64,000 nt of DNA from Alphaproteobacteria bacterium (GTDB taxonomy: Bacteria; Pseudomonadota; Alphaproteobacteria; CAJXXZ01; 1604HC), in contig CP060235.1 in the NCBI GenBank assembly GCA_023898705.1, forward strand, positions 248,001-312,000, written 5' to 3'. The notes beneath the pieces are model-generated. The model was given only the letters and a program-made list of their open reading frames with translations. It searched no databases and was not told the origin of the DNA. The translations under genes and the position numbers were made by a program. Below are positions 8,612-17,477 of this stretch, in pieces (position 1 is the stretch's first letter; each line of letters opens with the position of its first letter).

Positions 8612-9325
8612 ATGGAATTAATGAATCAATTTAAGATTGTGGCTATATTACCTATAAAATTTTTTGGGTTGGATCTTTCTTTTACAAATGCATCTTTATT
8701 TATGATGTTAGCATCTGTCATCTTTATTGCTCTTGCTTTTGCTCAGAAATACCTAATTTTGCCTGGATTTATACAATTTGCCAATGAAAGAATATATACG
8801 TTTATTAATGATATTTCTATCCATTACTTAGGAAAAGAATCTGATAGGTATACCCCGTTTTTAATAGCTTTGTTTGTATTTGTATTGTTTGGGAATCTAT
8901 TGGGTCTTGTTCCTCACTCATTTACTTTTACAAGTCATTTAAGTGCAAATCTCGTAATAGCGCTGTCGGTATTTGGATTGTCTATTTTTGTTGGATATAA
9001 GAAACATGGGACTAGATTTTTAAGACTATTTGTCCCTAGTGGAGTTCCAACGGTAATTAAACCGCTTATTTTTGTGATAGAACTTGCCCTATTCTTCATT
9101 AAACCATTGGTTATGGCGCTACGATTGTCAGTAAATATGATTGCTGGCCATGTAGTATTGAAAGTTATATTGGGATATGCAGTTACACTTCTTTACTTGA
9201 AATTTATACCAATTGTTGGATACGCAACGATGATACTATTTGAAATGGCTGTCGCATTTTTTCAGGCTTACATCTTTGTGCTTCTATCTTGCATCTCTCT
9301 GAAAGATGTTTTATACTTACACTAA
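8612..9325 (+). CDS. atpB: ATP synthase F0 subunit a
   Basis: Subunit a forms the proton half-channels of F0. The start MELMNQFKIV followed by LDLSFTNAS matches the alphaproteobacterial N-terminus (typically M-x-x-P-L-H-Q-F...DLSFTN), supporting ATG 8612 over the upstream TTG at 8606. The essential Arg helix is seen as KPLVMALRLSVNMIAGHVVLK, and the C-terminal helix is YATMILFEMAVAFFQAYIFVLLS. About five to six membrane helices are present. First gene of a four-gene F0 operon; no atpI is seen upstream, and the F1 genes are outside the window. Confidence 0.96.
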   Translation: MELMNQFKIVAILPIKFFGLDLSFTNASLFMMLASVIFIALAFAQKYLILPGFIQFANERIYTFINDISIHYLGKESDRYTPFLIALFVFVLFGNLLGLVPHSFTFTSHLSANLVIALSVFGLSIFVGYKKHGTRFLRLFVPSGVPTVIKPLIFVIELALFFIKPLVMALRLSVNMIAGHVVLKVILGYAVTLLYLKFIPIVGYATMILFEMAVAFFQAYIFVLLSCISLKDVLYLH

Positions 9326-9327
9326 TT

Positions 9328-9543
9328 ATGAGTGTTAAATTGTTTGCTGCTGTCGTTGCTATGTTGCCTCTTATTGCGGTGGCTGTTAGTATATCTAAAA
9401 TGTTTTCATCGCTGTTTGGTGCAATTAGTAATAATCCAGTTGCTAAGGATAGTATGAGTACTTTGGCATTCGTTGGAGCTGGTCTTCTTGAGTCCATAGC
9501 TCTATTGTGTTTTATTATATCTATTATAGTTATTTCTTCTTAA
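9328..9543 (+). CDS. atpE: ATP synthase F0 subunit c
   Basis: Forms the rotating c-ring. The 71 aa have two hydrophobic helices, with the proton-binding Glu in GAGLLESIALL of helix 2. A reading frame open from 9289 overlaps atpB, but the ATG at 9328, directly after the atpB stop, gives a normal-length protein. Two oddities: the polar loop reads SNNPVAKD where almost all c subunits have (R)-(N/Q)-P, so the conserved Arg is missing, and helix 1 (AMLPLIAVAVSIS) lacks the small-residue GxGxGxG motif. Operon position leaves little doubt about identity. Confidence 0.93.
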   Translation: MSVKLFAAVVAMLPLIAVAVSISKMFSSLFGAISNNPVAKDSMSTLAFVGAGLLESIALLCFIISIIVISS

Positions 9544-9553
9544 GGATTTCCTT

Positions 9554-9988
9554 ATGTTGCCTCAATTAAATTTGTACTGGTTTGCTGGTCAGTTTTTTTG
9601 GACTTTTTTGTTTTTTGGGGTCACTGTCTTGGTGTCTTATTACTTGTTTGTTCCTAGGGTTAAGAGTTCTATTTCAAATAGAGATGGATTCTTGTCTGAT
9701 TTACAAACAGAGATTAATAGATTGTCTGTTCAAGTTGATGGTTTGGAAAAATCTATTGAAGACAAAAGAAATGCTTTGTCTAATGAATTTGAGCTTAATT
9801 TAACAAATTTGTATGCAGATTATGATAGAAAATTCAGTAAGGCTAAAATAGAGATTGAGAAAAGTTACATTAAAAAATTAGAAGATCATAAGCTTAACCT
9901 GGAACATTGGAGAGACAAATTTTTGGATGATGTCAAATCCAGAGTACATGAGCTGGCTGAGAAGTTGAGGAATAAGCTATGTCAATGA
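9554..9988 (+). CDS. atpF': ATP synthase F0 subunit b'
   Basis: One of two b-type stator subunits expected in alphaproteobacteria. MLPQLNLYWFAGQFFWTFLFFGV matches the MPQ(L/F)(D/N)...QxFWLxxxF start of b' proteins. It is followed by one membrane helix, a short VPRVKSSI turn and a charged coiled coil to the C-terminus. The stop overlaps the downstream b-subunit start by 10 nt. A ribosome-binding stretch (AAGGA, 9542-9546) precedes the ATG. Confidence 0.9.
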   Translation: MLPQLNLYWFAGQFFWTFLFFGVTVLVSYYLFVPRVKSSISNRDGFLSDLQTEINRLSVQVDGLEKSIEDKRNALSNEFELNLTNLYADYDRKFSKAKIEIEKSYIKKLEDHKLNLEHWRDKFLDDVKSRVHELAEKLRNKLCQ

Positions 9989-10455
9989 AGTTGCTTTATG
10001 AGATTTTATCTTTCTTAGTTTCCTTATTATTTTGTAGTAAGTTTGTATTTTCTAGTGTTATAAACTTTTTAAATAACTACAGGGAGCAAATTGCTAATGA
10101 GATTAATAAGCTTAATTTTGGAATTGATGAAAAAAGGCGTGAGTATTCAAAAATACAAGAAAGAGTCAAAAATCTATCAGTTGAACTTGACGATTTATTG
10201 CATACATTAAACAAGCAATTTATTGAAAAAGCTGATTATATAGAGAAAAAATTGCAAAAAGACATAGATAGAGTTACGATTATTTATGATGCCAAATTAT
10301 TACAGTATGAGAAGAATTTTATTAAAAACATACAGGAGGAGTGCGTCAACTTAGTTCAAGAAGAGTTGAAAAATAGCATTAGTGCCTATGATAATGAATT
10401 TATAAGAAGTAGCTTGTCTAAATTGGCTGATATGAATTTAAATAAGTACATTTAA
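9979..10455 (+). CDS. atpF: ATP synthase F0 subunit b
   Basis: The second stator subunit. An N-terminal membrane helix (EILSFLVSLLFCSKFVFSSVI) is followed by about 110 residues of coiled coil (NNYREQIANEINKLN and onward) that would reach the F1 head with subunit delta. 158 aa is normal. Sequence conservation of b subunits is low; the call rests on topology and on being last in atpB-atpE-atpF'-atpF. It converges on the sspB-like gene. Confidence 0.88.
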   Translation: MSMKLLYEILSFLVSLLFCSKFVFSSVINFLNNYREQIANEINKLNFGIDEKRREYSKIQERVKNLSVELDDLLHTLNKQFIEKADYIEKKLQKDIDRVTIIYDAKLLQYEKNFIKNIQEECVNLVQEELKNSISAYDNEFIRSSLSKLADMNLNKYI

Positions 10456-10580
10456 CTTGAATGTAATTTTTGGTCACCATTATATAAACTTTTTTAATCG
10501 GTGTCATACATATTATCGATTTAATGCGTTAATCAATTTGGGTTATTTAGCACATCTTTGGAAGAGGATTGTGAAAAATA

Positions 10581-11009
10581 TTACCTTGGTTCAACAGATG
10601 GAAAATATATTATATTATCTTGCTTTTCTACACTGTCCAGATTAGGAATTTCTGCTGTATCGGCTTTGAATTCTAAAGCAAAATTTGCTGATGGATCAGT
10701 AATATAAGTTATTGCATTAAATGGGACGGTGATTTTATGTATTTCATCAGCAAAGCTCAAATCTACTGAGAAACTCTGTTGAAATATTTGTAAATTATCA
10801 AAATGATTATGTAAAACAATTGTCATTGAAGTTGGATATTGTTTCCTAAGAAAAGCTGGCAACGAAACATTAGGGTGATCCATAGAAAACGCTATATAAA
10901 AATGTTGCGATCCCTGTAATCCATATTGTGTTACATGCCTTAGTATATCTCTAACCATCAGTCTGAGATACTCTTGAAGCTTACCTTTATAGTTATACTC
11001 TTCATGCAT
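10581..11009 (-). CDS. sspB: SspB-like ClpXP adaptor (alphaproteobacterial family)
   Basis: SspB-type adaptors bind ssrA-tagged proteins and deliver them to ClpXP. YLRLMVRDILRHVTQYGLQGSQHFYIAF, then LPAFLRKQYPTSMTIVLHNHFDNL, FSVDLSFADE and VPFNAITYITDPSANFALEF follow the domain order of the alphaproteobacterial SspB family (HHFYITF...P.LR.RYPEEMTIVLQ..F...FSV.LSF...IPF.AI..F.DPS..FGL.F). The C-terminal ~20 residues could be the ClpX-binding tail. It lies directly upstream (about 150 nt) of the tmRNA gene on the same strand, so tag producer and tag reader are neighbours. Confidence 0.9.
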   Translation of the reverse strand: MHEEYNYKGKLQEYLRLMVRDILRHVTQYGLQGSQHFYIAFSMDHPNVSLPAFLRKQYPTSMTIVLHNHFDNLQIFQQSFSVDLSFADEIHKITVPFNAITYITDPSANFALEFKADTAEIPNLDSVEKQDNIIYFPSVEPR

Positions 11010-11149
11010 CTGTTTTCAATTATAGTGCACTACTTTTAATTTTTAAAGCTTTGAGAAAATGTCATGCGTAATTCTGATGATATTATATATTGATAATGCA
11101 ACCTATTGCACGTTTTTTCTTGATTTTGACATAATATCACGTTTTTAGT

Positions 11150-11480
11150 TAAAGTACAGGAATTCTGTTGCCCGGCTCCTGCAAACCGCTTAATATACAC
11201 AAATTTTGCATTTTGCGCTTTGTGTACATTTGCCAGCATTAGGCGTAGGCAGCTACTGGTTGACTAGAACCATGGAAAGCTCCAAACATGGAACTGTTCG
11301 CTGCTTGACGCCAGTTATTAACTGGTGTTGATGCATTATCATTTGCATTTACTTATTAGTCTTATTACGGGAAACCAATCCGAGTAAAAACCCAACTTTT
11401 CAATTCGTGTCGAACCTAATTCATCCCCATTGGTGGAGATGTCGGGCTCCGCCCCCGAGTCCACTAAACCTAATTAATTA
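11150..11480 (-). ncRNA. ssrA: tmRNA (ssrA), circularly permuted two-piece type; ends approximate
   Basis: tmRNA rescues stalled ribosomes and tags the product. On the minus strand, GGGGATGAATTAGGTTCGAC (11428 downwards) is the conserved 5' acceptor/D-arm start of the coding piece. Immediately upstream lies CATCTCCACCA (11441-11431), whose CATCTCC pairs over 7 bp with GGGGATG. The 3' acceptor end thus precedes the 5' end, as in permuted alphaproteobacterial genes, separated by only 2 nt (AT). A T-arm-like hairpin (TCGGG/CCCGA) is at about 11441-11457. The tag frame runs 11346 to 11239: it begins ANDNASTPVN, ends PVAAYA and is followed by TAA, 35 residues. Hairpins (TACACAAA/TTTGTGTA near 11200-11230) fit the pseudoknot region. 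Outer ends were not determined. Confidence 0.9.
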
Positions 11481-11639
11481 GATGTTTATCACCATATTTA
11501 CAGTAAACTGTAACAATCTAAGCTTAACACGATACATATAAAAAATCTAATAAATTTAACACCTTTTGTGTGTTTGAAGGAGAAATTTTTTAGAATAAGT
11601 TATATGTGATTTACAACATTTATGATAGCATCTTGTTGA

Positions 11640-11723
11640 GCGGTTATGGCGGAATGGTAGACGCGCAACGTTGAGGTCGTTGTGGATGATAAATCCGTGG
11701 AAGTTCAAGTCTTCTTAACCGTA
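11640..11723 (+). tRNA. tRNA-Leu (GAG)
   Basis: Acceptor GCGGTTA pairs with TAACCGT (one G-U). The anticodon stem CAACG/CGTTG encloses TTGAGGT, giving anticodon GAG. A long variable arm (TGGATGATAAATCCGT) marks a class II tRNA, and the T-arm is GGAAG-TTCAAGT-CTTCT. CCA is not encoded. 84 nt. Confidence 0.93.
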
Positions 11724-11855
11724 GTTCACTTGAGTTTCTCTTAATTTACAAGCACTTATTTCTCATGTTATACAGTTCTTATTGTAAATGTTATTTTATA
11801 TAGAGCGTCTACCGATTCTAATTATAAGAAGCTTTTATGATCAAATTCAATTATT

Positions 11856-13220
11856 CTAAAAAAGGAAATATGATGAGATGAGTAGTAGCAACGTATACCC
11901 CATCATATCTGTACAAGCTGTTAAAAAGGAACTGGTACTTAAAGCAGGATCCATACCGAATCTATTTAATAACATAGGTAACAACATTCCTATCAATCCT
12001 GCCCATATTATATTAAGCATGACTGAACATGCAAAAATAAATGCAATTTGTTTAGAAATGAAAAAATAAGATACAGTCCAAAATAAAATAGCAAAAATCA
12101 ATCCATTATGTACTCCCACTAGGAATTCTTTCCTAAGTACTCTCCACATGTTGATGTAGCTAATCTGCTTATTGGATAGGGCTCTAACCATAATAGCAAC
12201 CACTTGCATACCTGAGTTTCCACCCATTGCAGCTGTGATGGGCATAACCATAGCCAGTCTTTTGTTGGCTGACAGTACCTGTTCAAACATTCCTATTACC
12301 GTAACAGATAGCAAAGATGTGCAACTTGATATGAATAACCACTTAAAACGAGATCTAGCAGTTTCTATCACATGTGCATGAAAACCTGTTTCCTCAACAC
12401 CTGCCATATGCAAAAGATCTTCTTCACTTTCTCGAAATATAATTTCGATCACTGTATTTGCATCTATTGCCCCAACTATTTTCCCATTTTTATCAACCAC
12501 AGGCGCATTCATAGACGAGTATTGTTTAAATAATAGAGCAAGTTCCTCTTGATCGGTATTGGTTCCTAATTCAAAAAGTATTGGCTCCATACAATCTAGT
12601 AATAGCTTGCTTTTATTATGTCGATATATATTTTGTAGCTTTATTGATCCTGTAGGTTTATTTTGTGTATCTACTATAAATATTGAATAAAAATTTTCTG
12701 GCAAGTGCTTTGCTTTCGATAGAAATGAGATCGTTTTTTCTATAGTCCATTGTTCAGGAAGCGCAACAATTTGGTAATGCATAAGCCTTCCAGCACTTTT
12801 TTCTGGGTAATTTAATCCTTCTTCCAGTATGATCTTTCCAGACTTGATCGTATTTAATATTGCTTTTCTTTGTTCAGGATGTAGTTCAGATAAAATTTCG
12901 AGGGCATCCGATTCATCAATTGAACTTAAGGCATGTCCTAATTTTTCATTTGCCCAGCTCTCTATAATTTCTTCTCTAACATCATCATCTAGACAAGCTA
13001 AAATGTATGGATCAAAATCGTCCCCAAGCATGTTGACTAATTTTTCTCTCTGGGATGCAGATAAGAAATGTATGATACCCGCTGATTCTGACGCATGCAA
13101 ATGAGCGAATATATTCTTTATAGTAAATGTATTAGACTTATTCAGGTTTGCAATAATCAAACTAGTAAGATATTGAACTTTGTAGGCGTTATTATGTGAC
13201 CTTATTGGAAGAAAATTCAT
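11856..13220 (-). CDS. mgtE: Magnesium transporter MgtE
   Basis: MgtE is a Mg2+ channel gated by its cytosolic domains. Order seen: N-terminal helical MgtE_N domain with SAGIIHFLSASQREKLVNML and DALEILSELHPEQRKAIL (about 45-125), a CBS pair (YSIFIVDTQNKPTGSIKL, then NAPVVDKNGKIVGAIDANTVIEII, about 150-265), a connecting helix (LLHMAGVEE), and about five membrane helices from residue 290. The pore-lining AAMGGNSGMQVVAIMVRAL motif is intact. 454 aa is the normal length. Its start overlaps the end of maeB by 29 nt, so the two are probably one transcript. Confidence 0.95.
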   Translation of the reverse strand: MNFLPIRSHNNAYKVQYLTSLIIANLNKSNTFTIKNIFAHLHASESAGIIHFLSASQREKLVNMLGDDFDPYILACLDDDVREEIIESWANEKLGHALSSIDESDALEILSELHPEQRKAILNTIKSGKIILEEGLNYPEKSAGRLMHYQIVALPEQWTIEKTISFLSKAKHLPENFYSIFIVDTQNKPTGSIKLQNIYRHNKSKLLLDCMEPILFELGTNTDQEELALLFKQYSSMNAPVVDKNGKIVGAIDANTVIEIIFRESEEDLLHMAGVEETGFHAHVIETARSRFKWLFISSCTSLLSVTVIGMFEQVLSANKRLAMVMPITAAMGGNSGMQVVAIMVRALSNKQISYINMWRVLRKEFLVGVHNGLIFAILFWTVSYFFISKQIAFIFACSVMLNIIWAGLIGMLLPMLLNRFGMDPALSTSSFLTACTDMMGYTLLLLISSYFLF

Positions 13221-14859
13221 CTATCACCCCACTGAGAATCAAGGTCAAATAAGCTATACTACGTGTACCTAATTTTGCGTTAAACTTCATATTCAAAGCA
13301 TTTCCATTAAGTGAAAGTATACCACAGAAACTATCTATTTTTTCTAAAATTTTACATTGTTCTAAACTTGTAACTGGCACTGGAGGTATGTCGAGAAAAG
13401 ATAACCTTTCTAGCATAGGTTTAACCAGGCGATTATTGTTTGTACTGTACGCAATCCATGGTTTATGATCAATATTGAATATCCAAAGTAGTTTCTCTTC
13501 TGTACAAGACTTTTGGAAAGGAGCGATTGCATAAGTTGATTGTCTGCAATTATCCACTGGTGTATCCCATGCATCAAGAAAGAGAGTCAAGTCTCTTGGA
13601 GCTTCAGTTAAATCAATGCTACATTTTTTATACATGGAAAAGTAATTCGCGCTATATTCATTTAGCCTGCTTTCTATGCAGCGCCCATACTGATCTGCAA
13701 CGCTGTGCCCTGCTCCGCTTTTAATAGCTGCTTTTGCTACATTCTGAGATACTACCAGTCCAAGACGCTCATCCAATGCATTTGGAATTATGTATTCAGG
13801 TCCAAATTTATCGTCATTACGAGCTAAACTAGCGATAGATTCAACACAGGCTTTTTTCATATCATCATTTATAAATTTAGCACCAGAATCTAATGCTCCC
13901 CTAAAAATGTAAGGAAAGCATAACACATTATTGATTTGATTAGGAAAATCCGACCTTCCTGTAGCGACTATGCAGTCCTGTCTTGCCTCTCTAGCTAAAT
14001 TAGGTAAGATTTCTGGATCAGGATTTGCTAATGCAAAAATAATTGGATTTGGATTCATCGATTTAAGCCAAGCTGGTTCGAGAGCATTTGCACACGAAAC
14101 ACCTACAAATACGTCAGCTCCATTCAACGCATCTTCCAAGCTGCAGCTCTCCACAGAAGCATACTTTCTTTTCTGGCCAGTTAAATCGCTTCTTTCAATT
14201 GTCAGAAGCCCCTTTGAATCAAAAACCATAATATTTTTAGTTTGTAGTCCCATGCTTACCATCATATCTAAGCAGGCTATGCCGGCCGCGCCAGCTCCAT
14301 TCATAACTAATGTAATTTCTGACCATGACCTATTTGTTAACTTGAGAGCATTTTCGAGTCCAGCAGCTGTGACGATAGCAGTTCCATGTTGATCATCATG
14401 AAAAACTGGAATTCCCAAATTTTGTAGTTCTTTTTCTATGTAAAAACATTCTGGAGACTTAATATCTTCAAGATTGATCGCTCCAAAAGTTGGAGATATC
14501 TTTTTTATTATTTCGATTATTTTATCAGGGTCAGATTCATTAATTTCGATATCAATACCATCAATACCTGCCATTTTATTCATAAGCATACACTTACCTT
14601 CCATCACAGGTTTTGATGCCAATGCACCAATATTGCCAAGACCTAATACAGCTGTACCATTACTAATTACTGCAACTATATTTTGTTTTGCAGTATAGAG
14701 TTTTGCATCTTCAGGATTATTTTGTATTTCCAAGCATGGGTAGGCCACACCTGGAGAATAGGCCAAAGAGAGATCTGAAGGCCCACTAGGCTTCGTTATT
14801 CTTGTTCCCCACTTACCTTGCGGGAAATTAGAGTGATATATTAGAGCTTTTTCTTTCAT
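13192..14859 (-). CDS. maeB: NAD(P)-dependent malic enzyme with shortened C-terminal domain
   Basis: Converts malate to pyruvate and CO2. The malic N-terminal domain (LAYSPGVAYPCLEIQ, ISNGTAVLGLGNIGALASKPVMEGK, VFHDDQHGTAIV) and the NAD-binding domain (LVMNGAGAAGIACLDMM; ALANPDPEI; ATGRSDFPNQINNVLCFPYIFRGALD) are complete to about residue 410. Most alphaproteobacterial MaeB proteins then carry a ~320-residue phosphotransacetylase-like domain. Here only about 140 divergent residues remain, so that domain is truncated. ATG 14883 is possible, but AAGAAGGA just before ATG 14859 favours the shorter start. It is transcribed divergently from recA and overlaps mgtE. Confidence 0.92.
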   Translation of the reverse strand: MKEKALIYHSNFPQGKWGTRITKPSGPSDLSLAYSPGVAYPCLEIQNNPEDAKLYTAKQNIVAVISNGTAVLGLGNIGALASKPVMEGKCMLMNKMAGIDGIDIEINESDPDKIIEIIKKISPTFGAINLEDIKSPECFYIEKELQNLGIPVFHDDQHGTAIVTAAGLENALKLTNRSWSEITLVMNGAGAAGIACLDMMVSMGLQTKNIMVFDSKGLLTIERSDLTGQKRKYASVESCSLEDALNGADVFVGVSCANALEPAWLKSMNPNPIIFALANPDPEILPNLAREARQDCIVATGRSDFPNQINNVLCFPYIFRGALDSGAKFINDDMKKACVESIASLARNDDKFGPEYIIPNALDERLGLVVSQNVAKAAIKSGAGHSVADQYGRCIESRLNEYSANYFSMYKKCSIDLTEAPRDLTLFLDAWDTPVDNCRQSTYAIAPFQKSCTEEKLLWIFNIDHKPWIAYSTNNNRLVKPMLERLSFLDIPPVPVTSLEQCKILEKIDSFCGILSLNGNALNMKFNAKLGTRSIAYLTLILSGVIDEFSSNKVT

Positions 14860-14987
14860 GGTTCCTTCTTTCCGTATGCACATTCTATATCACTATTAAT
14901 AACTTTTGAATATTTTTTTCTTACATTTATAAGATATACAAAGATTTTATATTTTCTATATAAGAAAAAGTTAGTATCATAGTATTA

Positions 14988-16100
14988 ATGAATGGAAAGA
15001 TAGATAAAAAAAGAGAGAAACAATTTGCTTTAGACGCGGCAATGAAACATATTGAAAAAATGTATGGTCAGGGTGCCGTGATGAAATTGGATCAAAAGAG
15101 AGATGTAGATTTAGAAATTATTTCTACAGGATCGATAGGCTTAGACTTAGCTTTGGGAATCGGAGGTTTTCCAGTAGGAAAAATAATTGAGATTTATGGT
15201 CCGGAAAGTTCTGGAAAAACTACCTTGGCTTTACAAGTTATAGCTGAAGCTCAGAAAAAAGGTGGTGCATGTCTTTTTGTTGATACTGAGCATGCTATAG
15301 ATCCGGAATACGCCAAGAAACTTGGTGTGGATTTGAGCGGAGATAGTTTTATACTGACCCAGCCAGATACTGGAGAGCAAGCATTAGAGATCGTAGATGT
15401 GTTTGTGAGATCTCAGTCAGTTAAAGTGATTGTGGTTGATAGTGTTGCTGCGCTTGTTCCAAAAGCTGAGCTTGAAGGAGATATGGGTGATAGTCACATG
15501 GGGTTGCATGCAAGATTGATGAGTCAGGCACTAAGGAAATTGACAGGAGTCATTTCCAAATCTGGGTGTATGGTGATATTTATTAACCAAATTAGGCAGA
15601 AAATCGGTGTGATGTTTGGAAATCCTGAAACTACCACTGGTGGTAATGCTTTGAAATTCTATGCTTCAATTAGGCTTGATATACGTAAGGTTTCTGCGCT
15701 AAAGAAGGGTGACGATGTTTATGGACACCAAACTAAAGTTAAAATTGTGAAAAATAAATTGGCTCCTCCGTTGAAAACAGCTGAGTTTGAAATTCTATTT
15801 GGAGAGGGAGTATCGAAGTTAAGCGAGATTGTTGACTTGGGAGTGAAGCATGGTCTAATTACCAAAGCAGGTGCATGGTATTCCATGGGAAGTGAGCGAA
15901 TAGGTCAGGGTAAAGAGTCTGCCAAAGAATATTTCCACGAAAATCCTGAGAAAATGCAGGAAGTTGAAAGAAAATTGAAAGAAATGGTAAGTAAGGGTGC
16001 TAAAACATCTTCAGAATCTTCTCAAAATATTGGTCATGATGATGAGGTTGAATCTGAACAAGAGGGACCTGATGCATATGATAATGGCTCTGACGAGTAA
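14988..16100 (+). CDS. recA: Recombinase RecA
   Basis: The strand-exchange ATPase of homologous recombination. Walker A GPESSGKT is at residues 71-78. The Walker B region [23 protein letters not shown], the L2 loop [30 protein letters not shown] and the C-terminal acidic tail ([20 protein letters not shown]) are all present. At 370 aa it is slightly longer than E. coli RecA because of the tail. A perfect AT inverted repeat overlaps the stop codon and runs into T residues, a likely terminator. No LexA box was recognised upstream. Confidence 0.98.
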   Translation: MNGKIDKKREKQFALDAAMKHIEKMYGQGAVMKLDQKRDVDLEIISTGSIGLDLALGIGGFPVGKIIEIYGPESSGKTTLALQVIAEAQKKGGACLFVDTEHAIDPEYAKKLGVDLSGDSFILTQPDTGEQALEIVDVFVRSQSVKVIVVDSVAALVPKAELEGDMGDSHMGLHARLMSQALRKLTGVISKSGCMVIFINQIRQKIGVMFGNPETTTGGNALKFYASIRLDIRKVSALKKGDDVYGHQTKVKIVKNKLAPPLKTAEFEILFGEGVSKLSEIVDLGVKHGLITKAGAWYSMGSERIGQGKESAKEYFHENPEKMQEVERKLKEMVSKGAKTSSESSQNIGHDDEVESEQEGPDAYDNGSDE

Positions 16101-16122
16101 TATAAAATAATTTTATATTTTT
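16099..16122 (+). terminator. Likely intrinsic terminator of recA
   Basis: A perfect 10-bp inverted repeat (AATATAAAAT-A-ATTTTATATT) begins inside the recA stop codon and continues into a T run. The stem is all A-T, so its strength is uncertain. Confidence 0.5.
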
Positions 16123-16570
16123 GTACTTGCTATGGATCTTTTACTTGCAGATAAGTTTGTTTTGACGGTGTTGTTAATCTGCAGTCTTGGAATTTAAAAT
16201 CTCCATGTTTTTTATAATTACCTTAGCTAAAGTCTAGTTTTGTTTTGATAGTATTGAGAATCAATTGCAATGCATGGTGGCAGTATGTTTCATTAGTTAT
16301 ATAGACCCTCATATAGAGAAAAGATATATGCTCGTGTATGCTTTTGTTAAATCTACGACTAGATGTTCACATGGTTAAGACATCAATTTAATGTAAACAA
16401 ATATCTTGATGTTTTTTCACTGAAGAGTTTGCCTATATAGATGAAATGTTATATTGGGTAGAATTGAAAATTGGCCTCTATATTTAAGCCTATTAATGCA
16501 ATAATTGCAAATTACCTAACTACACTTTCGAGACTTGTACACTTTACCGCAAATGGTACAAATTATAAAT
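16123..16570. other. Non-coding spacer between recA and tRNA-Met
   Basis: AT-rich stretch without a credible reading frame or RNA gene that I recognise. It contains one copy of ATTGCAATGCAT (16264-16275), a 12-mer found in two further intergenic spaces of the window. Confidence 0.6.
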
Positions 16571-16644
16571 TAGCGAAGAAGGGACTCGAACCCCCGACAC
16601 GCGGATTATGATTCCGCTGCTCTAACCAGCTGAGCTACTCCGCC
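16571..16644 (-). tRNA. tRNA-Met (CAT), elongator type
   Basis: On the minus strand, acceptor GGCGGAG pairs with CTTCGCT. The anticodon stem GCGGA/TCCGC encloses ATCATAA (anticodon CAT), and the T-arm GGGGG-TTCGAGT-CCCTT region is intact. The overall sequence resembles the alphaproteobacterial elongator tRNA-Met: G1-U72 is paired, unlike the initiator. No encoded CCA. Confidence 0.9.
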
Positions 16645-17008
16645 AACATAATAATTTTGTACTTTTTTTCCTATTATATCAAGACCAAACCACTTAGTTA
16701 GAGTATCAATTTTTGAACGATACATATTCAAAATGCTAGAGCTAAAAGCTTAATTTACGCTTATTACATGCAAAATTATATAAATGGTATAGTTAAACTA
16801 TACTAATTTTAAAAAGTTTCAAGAAATCCGTCCTGTCGGTGCTTGATCTGGACTTCATCTTGATTTGGTAAAGTTTATTAGAAGAGATCTACTAGCTAAA
16901 AGATGATTTATCATGAATTTTTAGCTTTTTTTACATAATTACAATTAACAAATATAACTTAGACATTATTCTGTTTTCTATAACCGTATTTCAAATTTCG
17001 ACAAAAAC
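16645..17008. other. Non-coding spacer between tRNA-Met and rimM
   Basis: About 360 nt of AT-rich DNA. I see no open frame with coding character and no RNA gene that I can recognise. Confidence 0.5.
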
Positions 17009-17470
17009 TTACTCAAATTCAAAACTATCCTTTAGGGTAACCACTTTTGCTTCTTTATCAAATTTGTCAACATGTTGCCAGGAAATCATAGTATCAAGCT
17101 CTGTGTCTAATATGATGCCAGCTCCAAAGTCAAACACGTTTTTGATAGTTGCAACATGTTTATTTTTGTGCACTACCTTCATGTTCACTAATTCATCTAA
17201 ATATATTTCATGATTTGGAAGAACTTCTTTTACAATTAACACATCAGATTTGGATAACTTTTCAGCTTGATCTATTGAGTCTACTCCATCAAACCTTACA
17301 ATAGACTTGCCATCTAACACCTTGTTAAATTTTTTGATAGAGAACACTGACTCACCCACCAAAACCTTTTGACCAATAGCTAAATCAGAAAAAAATAACA
17401 TCTTCAAGCTACCATCAAGGCCATGTGGCTTGATTATTCTGCCAACAATACAATACTTATCCAACTGCAT
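17009..17470 (-). CDS. rimM: Ribosome maturation factor RimM
   Basis: RimM binds S19 and assists 30S head assembly. YCIVGRIIKPHGLDGSLKMLFFSD is the N-terminal barrel signature (VGrI.k.hGl.GelkV....), and the C-terminal PRC-barrel-like part has EIYLDELVNMKVV. At 153 aa it is a little short. It starts 7 nt after rpsP in the usual rpsP-rimM order, but trmD and rplS, which normally follow, are on the opposite strand 6 kb away. Confidence 0.92.
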   Translation of the reverse strand: MQLDKYCIVGRIIKPHGLDGSLKMLFFSDLAIGQKVLVGESVFSIKKFNKVLDGKSIVRFDGVDSIDQAEKLSKSDVLIVKEVLPNHEIYLDELVNMKVVHKNKHVATIKNVFDFGAGIILDTELDTMISWQHVDKFDKEAKVVTLKDSFEFE

Positions 17471-17477
17471 TTTGATG

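Noticed and set aside
10457..10645. Plus-strand open frame of 62 codons after atpF
   Set aside because: No family features, no ribosome-binding site, and it overlaps the 3' end of the well-supported sspB-like gene.
11036..11239. Minus-strand open frame of 67 codons starting MLANVHKAQ
   Set aside because: It starts on the stop codon of the tmRNA tag frame and runs through the tmRNA pseudoknot region; explained by the RNA gene.
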